The notes beneath the pieces are model-generated. The model worked only from the letters and a program-made list of their open reading frames with translations, did no database searches and was not told the origin of the DNA. Of a stretch of DNA of 64,000 nt, positions 51,241-63,906 are shown piece by piece. Location of the stretch: positions 492,868-556,867 of the forward strand of contig MU839098.1 of the NCBI GenBank assembly GCA_030685235.1, in the 5' to 3' direction. The DNA comes from Copromyces sp. CBS 386.78 (taxonomy: Eukaryota > Ascomycota > Sordariomycetes > Sordariales > Sordariaceae). Position 1 is the first letter of the stretch. Every line of letters starts with the position of its first letter. The translations under genes and the position numbers were made by a program.

Positions 51241-52078
51241 GGATTTTCAGGTTGTTCAAAGACGCTTCAGGATAAAAATTTAGTAATGGTCCGAAGGGTA
51301 GGATGGTGGTAGTTTGGGTGAGCGGTAAGTGGTGATGAGAGGTTAAGAATTGAATGTTGAGGAGTGTGCACAAGTAAGTCCAATGAAAGGACTTCTCCCG
51401 GGTTGCAGTTCTCCGGACAAGGAAAGTCGGGGCAAGACAGCCCGCAATTGCGGAGCCCTAAAAGCCGAACTAACGGAGCGGCATCTTCCCCGCAGTGGCC
51501 GCAGTGGCCCGTGGAGCTCCGTAGGGCAGCCCCACACCTCCTTGCCATGTCAGTGCTGGCCAGGCCCGGCCGGAGCACTGTACCGCAGCATTATCTCGGG
51601 CTAGGTATCCATCCCGTCTTTACCTTCCAAGGCTTGACTGGAATAATTTATATGTTGGGTGCCTTATGGTTTGGGTTTTGGGGAAGAATTCGAGCATATA
51701 CAATAGTAGAGGTACCTCAAGTTTGCAGAAGATGCTACTTATTCTAGGCCTTGGAAGCTCAAGATGGATAGCCCAGAATCACCGTCTTGCATAGAATTTC
51801 CGGTGGACATGAATCTTCCACTATGTTTGCAGACCATGCCTTTGGATTTCCAGGGAAGGTCAAAACGTGTCTCCTTGATTATTGTGGTAGTAGCTTCCCA
51901 ACTGTTTGTCATTTTCAGCCTATCAAAAACCCTTGGGTTTTCCTCCTCCGGGTCCACTTCTTCCTCTTCTGCACATAAACTTTCGACCCTCGTTCTCCGT
52001 CCATTATCATCGACTTACGAGTGACATTATTTCATATCAACCGTTATCATTTCCCGTATCCAGAACAAGTTATCGACA
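51241..52078. promoter_or_regulatory. Divergent promoter region
   Basis: 838 nt between the TPR-like gene (-) and the P-loop kinase gene (+). No specific sites recognised. Confidence 0.5.
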
Positions 52079-53111
52079 ATGGAGGAAAACGTGACAATGA
52101 AGGGACAGGTCGAGCGTTTACTCGACAGGATCCGGGACAAGTTTGTCGAGACGCCCGAAGGCAATAGACTTTGTAAGTTCTCGCTTGTCTCTCGTCTTTT
52201 CATGACAACTTCCATTATCAACCCTAGTCACCCCAGCATGTCTTTCATCTTTCATCTACTGTCTAGTAACAACGAAGATACTAACCTTTCTTCTTCAACC
52301 AGTGATCGCCATAGCCGGCATCCCGGGCTCTGGTAAGCCTCTCTCTTTCCTGCTCTCGCTTCATCGTTTCCTACCTTACGAGACTCTCGTCACTAACCCC
52401 CCTCTTCTCCTCAGGAAAAACAACCCTCGCTCAAATCCTCGCCCACAAAATTAACACCGACAAGGCCCGTTTCCCCCCAATTACTCCTTCGGAAGATGTA
52501 GCCAAGGTCCTCCCCATGGATGGCTTCCACCTCACGCGCGCCCAGCTCAACGCAATGCCCAATCCAGAACATGCACATGCCAGACGCGGAGCGGAATTCA
52601 CTTTTGACGGCAAGGGATTCTATGAGCTGGTGAAGGAACTCCGCAAACCGGTGACGGCGAGTACAACGGTTGTTTGGGCACCTGATTTCGATCATGCGGT
52701 TAAAAATCCGGTCCAGAAGATTATAAAAGTGCCCAGGGAGGCGAGGATCATTATTTTTGAGGGTAATTGTAAGTTTCCCTTTTCCTCTCTTTCTTTCTTT
52801 CTTTCTTCCTTCTGTCCGGGACTGTGACCGCAAACGGGCTGGGGGTAAAGCTAACGGAAAACAAAAAAACAGACCTCCTCTTAGACCAAGACCCCTGGTC
52901 GGATGTGGCCAGGCTGATGGACCTCAAGTTCTTCGTCAGAGTGACAAGCCATCTTGCCACGGAGAGACTGGTGAACAGGCACATCGCAGCTGGGATTGCG
53001 CGGACAAAAGAGGAGGCCGTAAAGAGAGTAGAGGAAAACGATTTGGTTAATGGGAAGATGATTGAGGATTTGTTGAAGGAGGAGGAGGTCGATGAGTTTG
53101 TACGCACTTAG
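52079..53111 (+). CDS. YFH7/uridine-kinase-like P-loop kinase
   Basis: Member of the phosphoribulokinase/uridine kinase P-loop superfamily, close to fungal YFH7-type proteins. The substrate is unproven; nucleoside or another small hydroxyl compound is likely. Four exons (52079-52172, 52303-52332, 52415-52768, 52873-53111) give 238 aa. The P-loop GIPGSGKTT is assembled across the 30-nt second exon. MDGFHLTR and the later VWAPDFDHA and IIIFEGNYLLLDQDPW blocks are typical. RVTSHLATERLVNRHIAAGIA provides the lid-like Arg/His helix. The stop is TAG at 53109. The same frame stays open for 97 more codons to 53404 (separate entry). Confidence 0.9.
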
Positions 53112-53404
53112 GCAGTGAGTGACAACAGTGATAGTCAGGGTAAAGATGAGGAAAAGGGTGGCAAAGAGAGCGCGTGTGAGAGCGGCGGGTATAAGTATAA
53201 CTGGTTTGCTGACCTGATTGATAGTGAGGATGAGAGTGGGAATGAGGGAGAGATTAGAAATATGAGAGGAGGCGGATATGAGGGAGATGATGAGAAGAAA
53301 GAGAGGGAGTGGTGGGCGGGTTTAAGTTGGTGGGGGAAGCTGTACCATGCTTTTGTGGGGATTGTGAAGGTTTGTAGCGACCTTTATTTGGATGATGTCT
53401 AGTT
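53112..53404 (+). other. Open frame continuing past the kinase stop
   Basis: Directly after the TAG at 53109-53111 the kinase frame continues without a stop for 97 codons. The sequence is acidic (SEDESGNEGE), with aromatic-rich parts (YKYNWFADL, EWWAGLSWWGKLYHAFVG), and has a protein-like composition. There is no ATG near its start. It may be a 3' UTR that looks coding, a readthrough extension, or a relic of a longer ancestral C-terminus after a stop mutation. Confidence 0.4.
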
Positions 53405-53843
53405 TATGGTCGGGCTTGAGGTTCATTGGTACGGGTGTCAGGGACGCGAACACGAAAGCCCTTGTACTGTTGAAGCGAAATTTCGATTCATCGCTTTATT
53501 TCTTCTACTGTCTATAGTCTATAACTATAGGGGTATCTTAAGCTTGCTAACAAGTCTGGTTGTGGATTATGCAATATGTGCGTGCTGGCGATGTCGCAAT
53601 GTTCCTCTTTTCTCCTTCTACTAACTCCTCTCCTGATTGTTCTCGTGCCTGTCTTCTTCGGTCGTGGCGCAAAGCGTATGTGTGTTGTGTGCGCGTGCGT
53701 GAGGTGTGTCTTGGTATATCCCGAATTCCACGCTCTAGTATCTCTTTTCGTTTCTGCATAAATCGTCAATCATAAAGCATGAGCTCTCGTTCACCACTTT
53801 CTTCCTCTCTCATCCATAACTCTTCAACTTCTTTCTCTTCTCT
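53405..53843. other. Intergenic region between convergent genes
   Basis: About 440 nt of flank between the kinase region (+) and the 7TM-MFS gene (-). It is pyrimidine-rich; nothing else seen. Confidence 0.55.
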
Positions 53844-56800
53844 TCAATCCTCCAAAATTCGCGTATCAAGCTCCAACTGCGGGAGTTCCCAAGGCGCCCT
53901 CTGTCTCTCCCACTCCGGCGTCGGATTCGGATCCTTGCTCATTTCATCCACCTGGTGTTGCTGGTCCCCATTATCTGGACCCACATGAGCTTCTTGCCCA
54001 CTACTCTTCCCCCATGTTTTCTCAAACTGGACCTCCGCCTGCCGCTGAGTCTGATGTTGCTGTCCCTGCTGTTGAGACCTCCTCTTCTCCTCTTTACTAT
54101 CCCCCTCCTCAATAGGCTTATCACCAATTCCCAAACTTCTCGATAGTCTTTTAAGTACACCACCACCACCATTCTCCGCTCTCGCCGCCCTTTCTGCGGC
54201 TTTTGCTCGTTCCTTTTGTCGGTTCATGATAATCTGATCCAGCGTCATCGGGTTTTCGCTACCGCGGCGTTCGGTAAGAGAAAGGCCTCTTGACATTCCT
54301 CCCAATCCACCGAGGCCTGCAGGGCTACCGGGTCCGGTTTCGACATCGCCGCTCCGCCGCCGTTTGGTTGATGAAGTGCTGACCATGACGTGATCAGACA
54401 TTTCCCTCGCGTCTCTGACGACCGTTAGGAAAATTGGATAGACCATGGTGATAGCCATCAAAACAATGACGACGATGAAAGAGGTTTGGATGCTACCGCC
54501 CCGTTGCAGAATCGCATAAGAAACGAATGGCCAAAAAGCCGGTCCGGACCCGCCCATCGTCAGCCAAGCGGCCGTTTGCTTCGTTCTTTTGCCCTGGCCG
54601 CGCAGACCTAAGCTGAAGATTAAAGGCCAGATGGGACCCTCGAAGAAGAAAAAGAGGATTATCGGGACGGCCATCAAGTTAGGGTTCGAGGCTGGTTTGT
54701 AGACGACCGTCATTAAAACGAAGATTGTTGACAAGAAAGCGCAGACGGAGAGGACGGTTCGAGGCGTTGGGATCAATCGATGAGTGGGGTGTTGGACGTG
54801 CAAATAGCATAAATAAGCGGCGATAAAGCGGGAGATGGCGAAGGCGGTATGAGCCACGACGAGGTAGTTGAGCGTGCTCATTGCGAAACCCTCCGGTCGC
54901 GAGTTGGGGTATTCTTCGTACGTTTCCGAAAAGGCGGTCATAAGCCGGGTGAAGAATACCGACATGTTTTCTTGCGCGGCAACGTAGAACCATTGCGACA
55001 AAACGGCGAGGAGAATGCAAACTGTTCTGAGTGACAAACCCCCGACGGACCGTTTTTTGGGGTCGATGGGGAGGCGCTCAGAGAGCCGGCCGAGTTCGCG
55101 GTCGGTTACTTCCGGTAGGGGGGAGTAGTAGAAGAAGAGAGCTAACAAAACGCAGAGGAGGGTGATGGTTAGGTAGGTCCATTGGACGTCCAACAAAGTC
55201 GTGGGGCTGTGGCGCCGTGCTTCGATTGTGTGGAAGAAGACGTTGTTGGCGAGCACCCCGCTTAGGACCGCTCCCACGGCTTGAACACCTTGAGCAAGTA
55301 GTAGACGTATGTCGGCGTATTCAGGCGGTCCGCAGAGCACGAGAAAGGGGTTGGCGGCGGTTTCCAAGACGGCCAGTCCGAAGCCTACGACAAAACTGCT
55401 GGCCATGAACCCGCCGTAGGCTGTCAGCAAAGCACTAGGCCAGAACATTATAGTTCCAACGCCGTATATGGATAAACCGACGATGAAGGTCGCTTTGAAA
55501 CCACCAATGGGCTCGATGTCGCCACGTCTCTTCCTTCTGAATCGGCGGTGTTCGTCGTGGCGTAGCAGCCAGCCTCCAACGAGAAGAGGGCCAAGGAGAT
55601 AACCGCCACCAAAATATACGCTTGTCAAGCCTAAAGCTTGGGCCGTGGTCATTTGCGCCACGTCTGCTACGACGTTGTTGAGTGTGTTGAGGAGGCCGTA
55701 AGAGAAGCCCCAGAGGAGGAAGAGGATGCTGACAATGGTGCAATACTTGAACGACTCGGATATGGACGATTTGACCATGCTCTTTGGCTTCTTCATCTCC
55801 ACGAAACCAAAGTAGATGGAGTTCTCTTGGGCTGAAGGGACACTGGAGATCCTTCGTCGGTCTGGTAGCGTAGGGGTCCTGCTTTCGAACGCAGGGATTT
55901 CGTTGACGGCTGAGGCTGACAGGAAATCTCTGATGGATATCTCTTCGGACAGTTGTTCCCGGCCATTGTGCACGTGGACCTGCTCTGGTGCTTGCGGGGC
56001 GCTGCTTGCGTGGGAGTCGTTAAGCGTCGAAGAGGTAATGGGTTGGCTGCTGTCGGAGTTGTCCTGCTTGATGACGGCGTCTAAATGGGCGCTGTTCCGG
56101 GTGCTGCTGCGAGTGCCATCGGGGTCGAGAATCATAGCAGGAAGAATTCGGATGATCAAGGGTTTCAGAGTCGGAATGCAGCCGCAGATGATGCCGACGT
56201 TGACCTCGACAGCCGACCACATCAACGATAGCGATGCGTTCCAGGGGAAATTCGAGCTTTGACCGTAGATTGCGCTGGGGTTGTCTGAAGGGTTTATGAT
56301 CACCGTACCCACGGCCTGCTGGAGGTAGTAGATCCTAACGACGTCGACGACCGTCACGAAGATACCGAGAGCAAAAGTGAAGATAAGAATCGTCTTTTGT
56401 CTCGGCGGTAGACGCATGCCGGTGAGCACGGGAATGGGAAGGGCCAGGATAGCTAGATCGGTAACTATATTCACGGGGGCGGAGCAGATAAACTCGGTCA
56501 ACAACGGCAAACACTTGGCCGACTCAATGGTAATATCCCAAGCAGCGCGCACCGGGGTGCACTGGAAGATGTTCATGAAAGTGAGGATGGTTCCAGCAAC
56601 GTTCACAACCACGAGGACGGCCCAGGAGGCCATCCGAAGAACCTTTTGCGTGTTCTTAGCCAGGCGAAGAAAAAATACTAGAATTGAAGTTTTTGTTGCC
56701 ATCAGGGCCGGGTTCTAGAATATTCACCCATATTAGTAGATTGTAGATCACAACTGACAGACGAGAAACACATACGTATAGGATGGAAAAGACATATTCA

Positions 56801-57087
56801 CACATCCTCAATCCTGGCTGGTACTGATAATCGATATCCACGTCATGACGACCTAGACCACGTCTTGTAGCCATATCAATGGTAAGGCATAGGAACAGGG
56901 AGATGAGCCAGGCAAGGACGATGATATAGTCATCCCATCCGACTCTGCGTACGATTCCGATACGAGATACCATTCGAGCCGCCACGAAGAGTGTAGACAA
57001 GCATATCGTCACCGTGGTGACGACGAAGACGGCGGGCCCTCTGTCGGGAAAGTTTCGTGTTTGGTGGTGAGGATGTTGGGCCTCCAT
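53844..57087 (-). CDS. Rhodopsin-fold 7TM receptor domain fused to FHS-type MFS transporter
   Basis: Two exons (57087-56776 and 56714-53844; 61-nt intron GTATGT..TCTAG) give 1060 aa. Residues about 20-300 form a SAT4/PTH11-type fungal rhodopsin-fold unit: AVFVVTTVTICLSTLF, then WDDYIIVLAW, and across the splice FSILY-NPALMATKTSILVFFLRL, the family signature. A hydrophilic Ser/Pro/Glu linker (about 300-420) ends in YFGFVEMKKPKSM. Residues about 420-870 are a 12-helix MFS unit of the fucose/glucose-galactose permease (FHS) type (LFLLWGFSYGLLNTLNNVV, GFGLAVLETAANPFLVLCG). A 190-residue charged, Gln-rich cytosolic tail follows. The second exon is open without a stop across both halves. Whether it senses and transports the same ligand is unknown. 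A separate start at the linker Met would give a lone transporter. Confidence 0.85.
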
Positions 57088-60047
57088 GTTGATGATGGCG
57101 CCTGGCAAGGCGATGCCCGTCAAGGAGGCCGGCAGCAATGAATCAAGTCTTTGGCTCGATCACGTCCAGAGCGTCGCCATAATCCTTCAAGCCGCGACAT
57201 ATGGGAAATGTTTGGAAAAGATGAGGGTGCCAGGAAAATTTGGAGGACCCCAAGTCATCACCGGGGGGCGAGGTCCTTCTAGGGCATTGCCCAAACTCGA
57301 CACGACAATGTTCGGCGTGACTGTGAAACGAAGAATCGTGTGTCGGCGGGCCGTTATGGTAAGGCTGTGACAGTGCGGCTCACGATTTATATCGAGCCTG
57401 ACAGGGTAGACGAAGGTTGAAACGGGGATTGAGAACGGTCGAAGGTGAGCGAGTCAAGAAGGTTGGTGTTCCTGGTTTGTCGAACGGTTTCCAGAAGGTC
57501 TTGGCTGGTCACGACTCGAGGCAAGAAAAAACCCTTCTGAAGCGTCGTGAGGCGTTGAGAGTCTCGAATTTTTGGTGGTTTGGTGTTTTTTTCTTTTGAG
57601 ATGAGATGTCGGTGTAAGAGGAGAGAAAGGTCAGGAACGCCGAGGCTGGATGGACCGGACTAGAAAATCTGGTGGAGAGGGATCTACCTCGTAAGCCTGA
57701 TCCTTATGCTGGTCACTTTTTTGTCTGCAGCTTCTTCTCCTGCCATTCCACTTTGCCGGCCTATCCTCGTTGCGTCTTCGGCCGAGGAGGTTGTTGAGAG
57801 CTGCCCAGTTTTTGGGGGCTGGGTACACTAGCAGTACACTACAGTACTAGTAGTATGTAGTAGGGATGAGCCGCTAGTACTGGGGACCGGAAGAGACATG
57901 TACATATCACAATCAAACGGCTTGCTCTCGATGTGTCATCCATCTCGTACTCTTTTTTTTTTCTTGTCACTTCAAGGTAGTATCGCAACTCCCGGGTGAG
58001 TGGAGGCGTGGATTTTGTTCGAACTGATGATGATGGTGCTGTGCACTGCTGCGTATAAGCCGCAAATTCTGATCAGGGCCTGGAGAGAACCGGAGGTCAA
58101 GCCGGTCAATGAAGTCGTCGAGAGATGGCGTGTTTTTGGGTTGCTGAGGTCTGCAGAGTGCATCTTGTATGCCACCCTCTTTCCGCTTGTGGCTGGGTGC
58201 CAGCGCAGAGCTATCGGGGAGCTTCGGTTCGGAGCTTCCACCACTCTGGGTGAACGAGCCGGATGATCAGAAACCAACATCAACACAGAGCCAACACACA
58301 GAAAAACGTTCAAAGGCTCCAGGGCGATACAATGACATCGAGGTTGGACGAGGATGGATGAATCAAGGCAGTAATGATACGCTGTCTCCGGCTTGTTGGA
58401 TCCATTGTTTGGCTTGGCGGGCAGTGATGTCTCCGCGGACTGGGCATGGTGTCGATTCGATGCTTTGGAATGGCCAGTGGACGGGAGAGGTTTCACGAGA
58501 CAAAAGAGAAAAAAAGTGGCGAAGAGGGGTTCAACGGTGATCACTGGGATTAAACCAAATAGGTACATGGTGACCTACAAGGTATTCCACTCATTTTCTC
58601 TGTACCGAGTTCGGGGAGCGTTGAACTCCACTGGAAATACGGGGGGCCGGCCGTGTGTTTGCAACCACTACACTAACATATGCCAGTCAGACCGTCACGG
58701 AGAGACATTCCCGTTGCTCTTTCTTAACCGTCTCTAGTAAGCAGAAGTGTAGATCACGAGCCCAAGTTGTGTGCGGAACCACTCCGCCCGGTTCTGGATG
58801 CAAAAGGGGGTGACGGACATGAAAAATCTCAACGAATCTTGAAAGAGAATTTGCAATGATGTTTGGTTTCCGAGCAGGCCGTTGAGATGATGGGTGCGGT
58901 TGCAACTTTTTCAGATTCGAAATATAAGTGGCATTTGATATGCAAAACATATCGTTGAGCCACCTACGTATATGCCGTCTTTGTTCTCACGGCATAGCAA
59001 CATGGGTGGTAGGTACCTAGTGTTTGAAGAAAAAAATGAAGGATATACCGCCGAGAACAGTCGCTAAAGTCGCTAACAACCGTTGATCCCGCCTGCCCGC
59101 CCTGTTTCGCTTTGCCTGGGGGTTACTAGAACTAGGTTCTTGGTTCTTGGGCTTCGCTATCACAAATCGTGACGTTTTTAAATCTTGTTTGCAAGGACGA
59201 AAGACGGCGGTACATAGTTGGGTTGGAGTCAGCAAACCAATTTCGTTGTAGAAAAACTTGACGGTCTTGTGACGGTTCACCACTCTGGGTCTTTGATATC
59301 CCCACTTCCGATTTCATCCCCACTGGGCATTTGCACCGAAATGTCGGCGGCAAGAGCAACCTATTGAGGTAAAAAGTAGAAATTTACACAATCGCGGAAC
59401 CCACCGAATAAAAACCATTTCCGCGGTACCGGTATAGTTTCACTCGGCTGCTAGCTGCTTCTGCTGCTGCAGAAATGCATGAATGAACCCACTCTAAGGT
59501 ACCAAAGCTGCCTTGCGTTGCACCTTGCGTTGCATCGTCTCGGTCCGCAACATCCCGCCAAGCCGACTCCAACCCCGGCCGCCCCCGCCCCGAGACTCCG
59601 GGAATGAGTCCGGACCGGGGTTCGGCAACTCGTCTGCTTTGATCGCCAAGTCAAAAAAAGAGTCAATGTCCGAATCATCACATTCAGAGTGCTTCTTTGC
59701 GATTCCTTCTCGCTTGTGCTGTACGACCACCGGAAACTGAACCCGATATCGACACCGCTATGTGCACATACGGGATCGGGGTGGGGCCGGTACGGAGCCT
59801 CAATTACACTTGCATAGTAGTTGCATTCGGCTCCGTGTGCTTCCTTTGAGGAAACAGTCCCCAAACATCATAGACCGACTTGAACCAACTCGGACGAACC
59901 ACGCAAACTGCTTCCTTAGTCGTGGACCCATGAACTTGACGTTAATTCATCATCATGACCCCGTAAACCAATGTACTATGCCCTCCCAATGCTCATCAGT
60001 AGCCTCCCCTATATGTTTATCCAAGACACCAACAACAACACACCCCC
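57088..60047. other. Long intergenic region, no gene seen
   Basis: Almost 3 kb upstream of the 7TM-MFS gene and downstream of LIS1. ORFs are short and of random composition. It holds a T run near 57951 and a palindromic TAGGTACCTA (59010-59019), and is otherwise featureless. It probably includes the fusion gene's promoter. Confidence 0.5.
59010..59019. repeat. 10-bp palindrome TAGGTACCTA
   Basis: A perfect inverted repeat in an intergenic region. A sister word TACCTAGGTA occurs at 62108-62117, and CCTAGGTA-like words at about 3116. Such words recur in Sordariomycete intergenic DNA; function is unknown. Confidence 0.5.
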
Positions 60048-61673
60048 TTAGTTAGCAAATATTCTAACCTTACCCTCCGTCCCATCCACACTCCCCGTTG
60101 CAACCACACATCTGATTTGCACACTAGCACTCACACTCCCCACCGTAGCCGCCCTCCTCCTTGCCGCCACCAACGTATCCGCCAGCGGACCAGCGTCGCC
60201 CCCCGACCTTCCATTCCCCGCCGCCGCCGCTGCCGCCGCCATGGCATCCGCATCCTTCACCACCGGTGGTGCCCACCTGATACAGCTCACAAACCCTTCA
60301 TACACCCCCGTCAGCGTCTGCACGCACTTCCCCTCCTGACTCAAATCCCAGGACCTCATCGTCCTATCATCCGCTACCGAAAGCAGATACTTCCCACCCG
60401 GATGAAACACCAGCCCTCGCACCCAATTATCATGTCCCACCAACACCTTGACGCAATTCCCCCTCCCATCCCACAGCCTTATCTGCTTATCTCTCGACCC
60501 CGTAGCCATAAACTCCGCGCTCGCGCTCGGCGGCGGCGGCCGGTCCAGACCCGCCAGCTTCGCCAAATAAGGGTACGCCGTCGCCGGCGCGAACGCGCAA
60601 CAGAGGTTATGGTTCTCATGTCCAAACATGACCAGCTTGCACTCCGCATCCCGTCCGCCCGCCAGGTCCCAAAGCCGGACCGACTTGTCGCTGCCCGTCG
60701 AGAGCAGGTGCCGCCCGTCGTGGCTCGGACACACCGCCCTCGGCCAGTCCACATGTCCCAAAATAGTCTTGACGCAATACCCCGTCGTGACGTCCCATAT
60801 TTTTAGACTATTATCCTTGCTGGCACTAACCAGCAGGTTTCCGCTGGCGGGAGCGCCGGCCGCTCCGCTGGGTATGAACCGCACCGAACTAACCATGTGG
60901 TCATGCCCGGGAAGGGTGCGGATGTTCTTGTACTTGTCTGAGGGATCCCACAGCTTGATTGTGAGATCCGAGGAGCAAGACGCCAGAAGCGTGCCGCCGC
61001 GCGGCCCGCCAAAGTCGACGTCTAATACCGCTTTGGTATGTCCCTTGATGGTCCGCTCGAGCTCGCCGAGCTCCCAGTCCCAGATCTTGATGGTGTAGTC
61101 TTCGGAGCCAGAGGCGAGGGAGGTGAAGACGGGGTGGAAGGCGACGCAGGTTACGGGGAGGCGGTGAGATTCGAGGACGTAGCGGGGAGGCGCTTTGGGG
61201 AGCCAGTTGGTTGGGTCTTGGGTCCGGCGAGAGAGGGAGGAGGGCGTGGCGTTGTCGATTTCGGATTGGAGTAGAGTATTGCGCGATTCGAGGTCGAGGA
61301 TCTGGAGGAAGAAGAATGTTAGCGGGGTACGGTAGCTAAGGTAGGTGAGAGGTGTAGAGGGACGAACCTTCTTCTGCAACCGCACAACGCTGGTCCATTT
61401 CTTTTCTAGGAGACCTTCATATTTCTTTGCCTTTTCCGTGTTAAACGTCACTTCGGCAAGGTCGGCGAGTTCATCTCGCAAAGTAGCCGCTGTACTCGCG
61501 AGGTTCTTGGAGGAGAGGTATGCTAGGATAGACTTGTGCCTGTTCGTAAGTGGATTGTCATCAGCAACCAATGCGCTCGCGTGACTGAAAGAGTAGAACA
61601 CTTACAGCTCCTCAGCCTGCCGGGTGGTCAACAACGGAGTGCCGATCTGAGCTTGAGCTGAAGCTTGAGCCAT
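60048..61673 (-). CDS. nudF: LIS1/NudF/PAC1 dynein regulator
   Basis: Partner of cytoplasmic dynein that keeps the motor engaged with microtubules; needed for nuclear migration in hyphae. Three exons (61673-61606, 61539-61368, 61301-60048) give 497 aa. The first exon supplies [16 protein letters not shown] LisH motif ([20 protein letters not shown]) follows, with a short coiled coil ([12 protein letters not shown]) ending at the second intron, then seven WD40 repeats ([41 protein letters not shown]). An Ala/Gly-rich loop ([13 protein letters not shown]) lies in the last blade. Fungi of this group may have two such genes; I cannot tell which paralogue this is. Confidence 0.95.
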
Positions 61674-62435
61674 CCTGGAAGAAAGGTTCCAGTGCCGGAC
61701 GGCAGCAAGACTATGTCATATGTTTTCCCATGTAGTAGGCATTGGAAACCAAATGCGCCGCGCGTCAAGTCGAGTCGAGTCGAGTCGAGTCGGGGTCCGC
61801 TACTAGCATCGTGAAAGCGGCCGGGGGTGTCGCATTTGAATGGACTTGGGCTGCGCTGGTACGATTTGATGCAGAATGGCGGAGCACATCATCATTTGGC
61901 AGAGAGAAGCAGTGGAATTGGCCCGCTGTGTGAGCTGGTGGCCCGCTATCCGAAAGATCCATCATTGGATCCCTTCCACTTCGTTATCGGCCGACCGGCA
62001 GTAGGAAATCTGGGGTCCAGCTCCTCAAAACGGCTATCGCGACCCCCTGTTGGTGAATTGGTGTTAGGGTTGTAGCTCCAGGGTTGAAGCGCTGCAGCTA
62101 CCTACCTTACCTAGGTATCCTGTCGTGTGATGGTGAGAGCGACAACAACGAGGGGACAGAACGGGAACAAGACACTTCAACAATTCCAGCCATTGCAGAG
62201 TCATATTGGGTTAGGACCCTCTGCAATTCTTAGGCCAGGTTCTAAGGAATCCATATCTTGTCCCCGCGTGTTGTTCCGGCTATCCACTGTCTCAGTGGAA
62301 TACCCGCTAACCACCTGACCTCAACGCCGTTCACGACAGGTCGTATAAGTGACTTTGATCGGGCCAAAGTCTCAACTGCTAACCCAGTAATGAGCTACTC
62401 TTGAAAACCTCATATCCAAACCACCAGAACTCAAA
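61674..62435. promoter_or_regulatory. Divergent promoter region with short repeats
   Basis: About 760 nt between LIS1 (-) and the formyltransferase (+). It contains a pentanucleotide (GTCGA)n tract (61769-61793) and the palindrome TACCTAGGTA (62108-62117). No specific regulatory site was recognised. Confidence 0.5.
61769..61793 (+). repeat. (GTCGA)n pentanucleotide microsatellite
   Basis: About four to five copies of the 5-bp unit lie 95 nt upstream of the LIS1 start, on the promoter side. Confidence 0.85.
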
Positions 62436-63906
62436 ATGCTACTCCAACGCTTCACGCTGCCGTCGGGCATCAGATCATCCCTATCTTCTCTATCCTCTCT
62501 TTCCCTCAAGGCATCATCAGCATCAGCATTCACCCGATGCTCGCCATACAGCACACAACCTCCTGAACCCAAAGCCAAAGTCTCAGACCCATTACGCATT
62601 CTCTTCTGCGGCTCCGATCTCTTCAGCTGCTACTCACTCAAAGCCCTTCATGCTGAGCACAAAGCAAACCCGGGGCTTATCAAGTCCATTGATGTCATGG
62701 TCCGCCCGGGAAAAGCTACGGGTAGAGGGTATAAGGAGATTCGTCAAGGTATTATCTATCTATCTATCTATTCTCGATTCCCACCAAGCTCCATACAGCA
62801 TACTTAACTGACATGGCTCTCTAGTTCCCATCCAATCCCTCGCCCAAGAACTTTCCCTCCCCATTCACATCCGCGATACCTTCACTGGCTGGTCTCTGCC
62901 TCAGAAGACTGGCGGGCCAGACGGAGGAGAACCAGAACCAATCAACCTTATCGTGGCCGTCTCCTTTGGCCTTTTTGTTCCTCCAAGGATTCTCAACCAG
63001 GCCAAGTACGGGGGGTTGAACGTTCATCCTTCTTTGCTACCCAAGTAAGTCTTCTCTGGTCCCTCCTTTACCTCCTTTACCCCGTTCCCCCCTTTCCAAG
63101 TAAACAAACAAAACCGTCCACTAATACTTTGAACAAAAAGTCTCCGCGGCCCAGCCCCCCTCCACCACGCCCTCCTCTCCCGTCTCTCCCACACCGGCGT
63201 CTCCGTCCAGACCCTCTCCCCGCACACCTTCGACGCAGGCACCGTCATCGCGCAAACCCCTCTTCCCGGTGTCCCCATCCCACAGAATTGCACAGTCCAA
63301 CAACTCCACGACTTGCTAGCTCCGCTAGGTGCAGAGATGCTCGTTTCTGCGCTTAGGGAGGGGAGGCACGTCCCACCTTTGAGGGCTGTGGTGGACAACC
63401 GCATTCCCGAAGATGGTTACCTGAAGGATGGGAGGAAATATGCTCACGCGCCCAAGATAACCAAATCCGACCAGCGCGTTTCCTTCCTTGGGCATTCATC
63501 TTCCGAAGCGGCGCTTCGCGCTCGAGTTTGTGGCGGGAGCTTGTGGACGAATGTTTACCCTCCCGTTCCTGCACCTAAAGCAGGATCCAAGGGGTCCACT
63601 ACCTCTGGATCCCAACAAGACCCCGTCCTGGCGCAGCTAGAGCTTCAGCTTCCGCTCACATACCCCCACCCCCTCGAAGAGTCCACAAAGGGCTTTCCGA
63701 AGCGGATCATCTTCGAGGAGGTATCCGAGCTTTTTTCCCCTCCCCCTGACATCTCTGGAGATGCCGGAGATGCTGATGGGCTTGAGCAGCAATATCAAGC
63801 CTATCAACGTATCGTACAGGCTATGAACTTTGGCACTGTTCCCAGCACCACGGGAAACGAGCAGCAGCTAGGACTTGACGACGCTGCTTTCTCTTTTCAA
63901 CCCACC

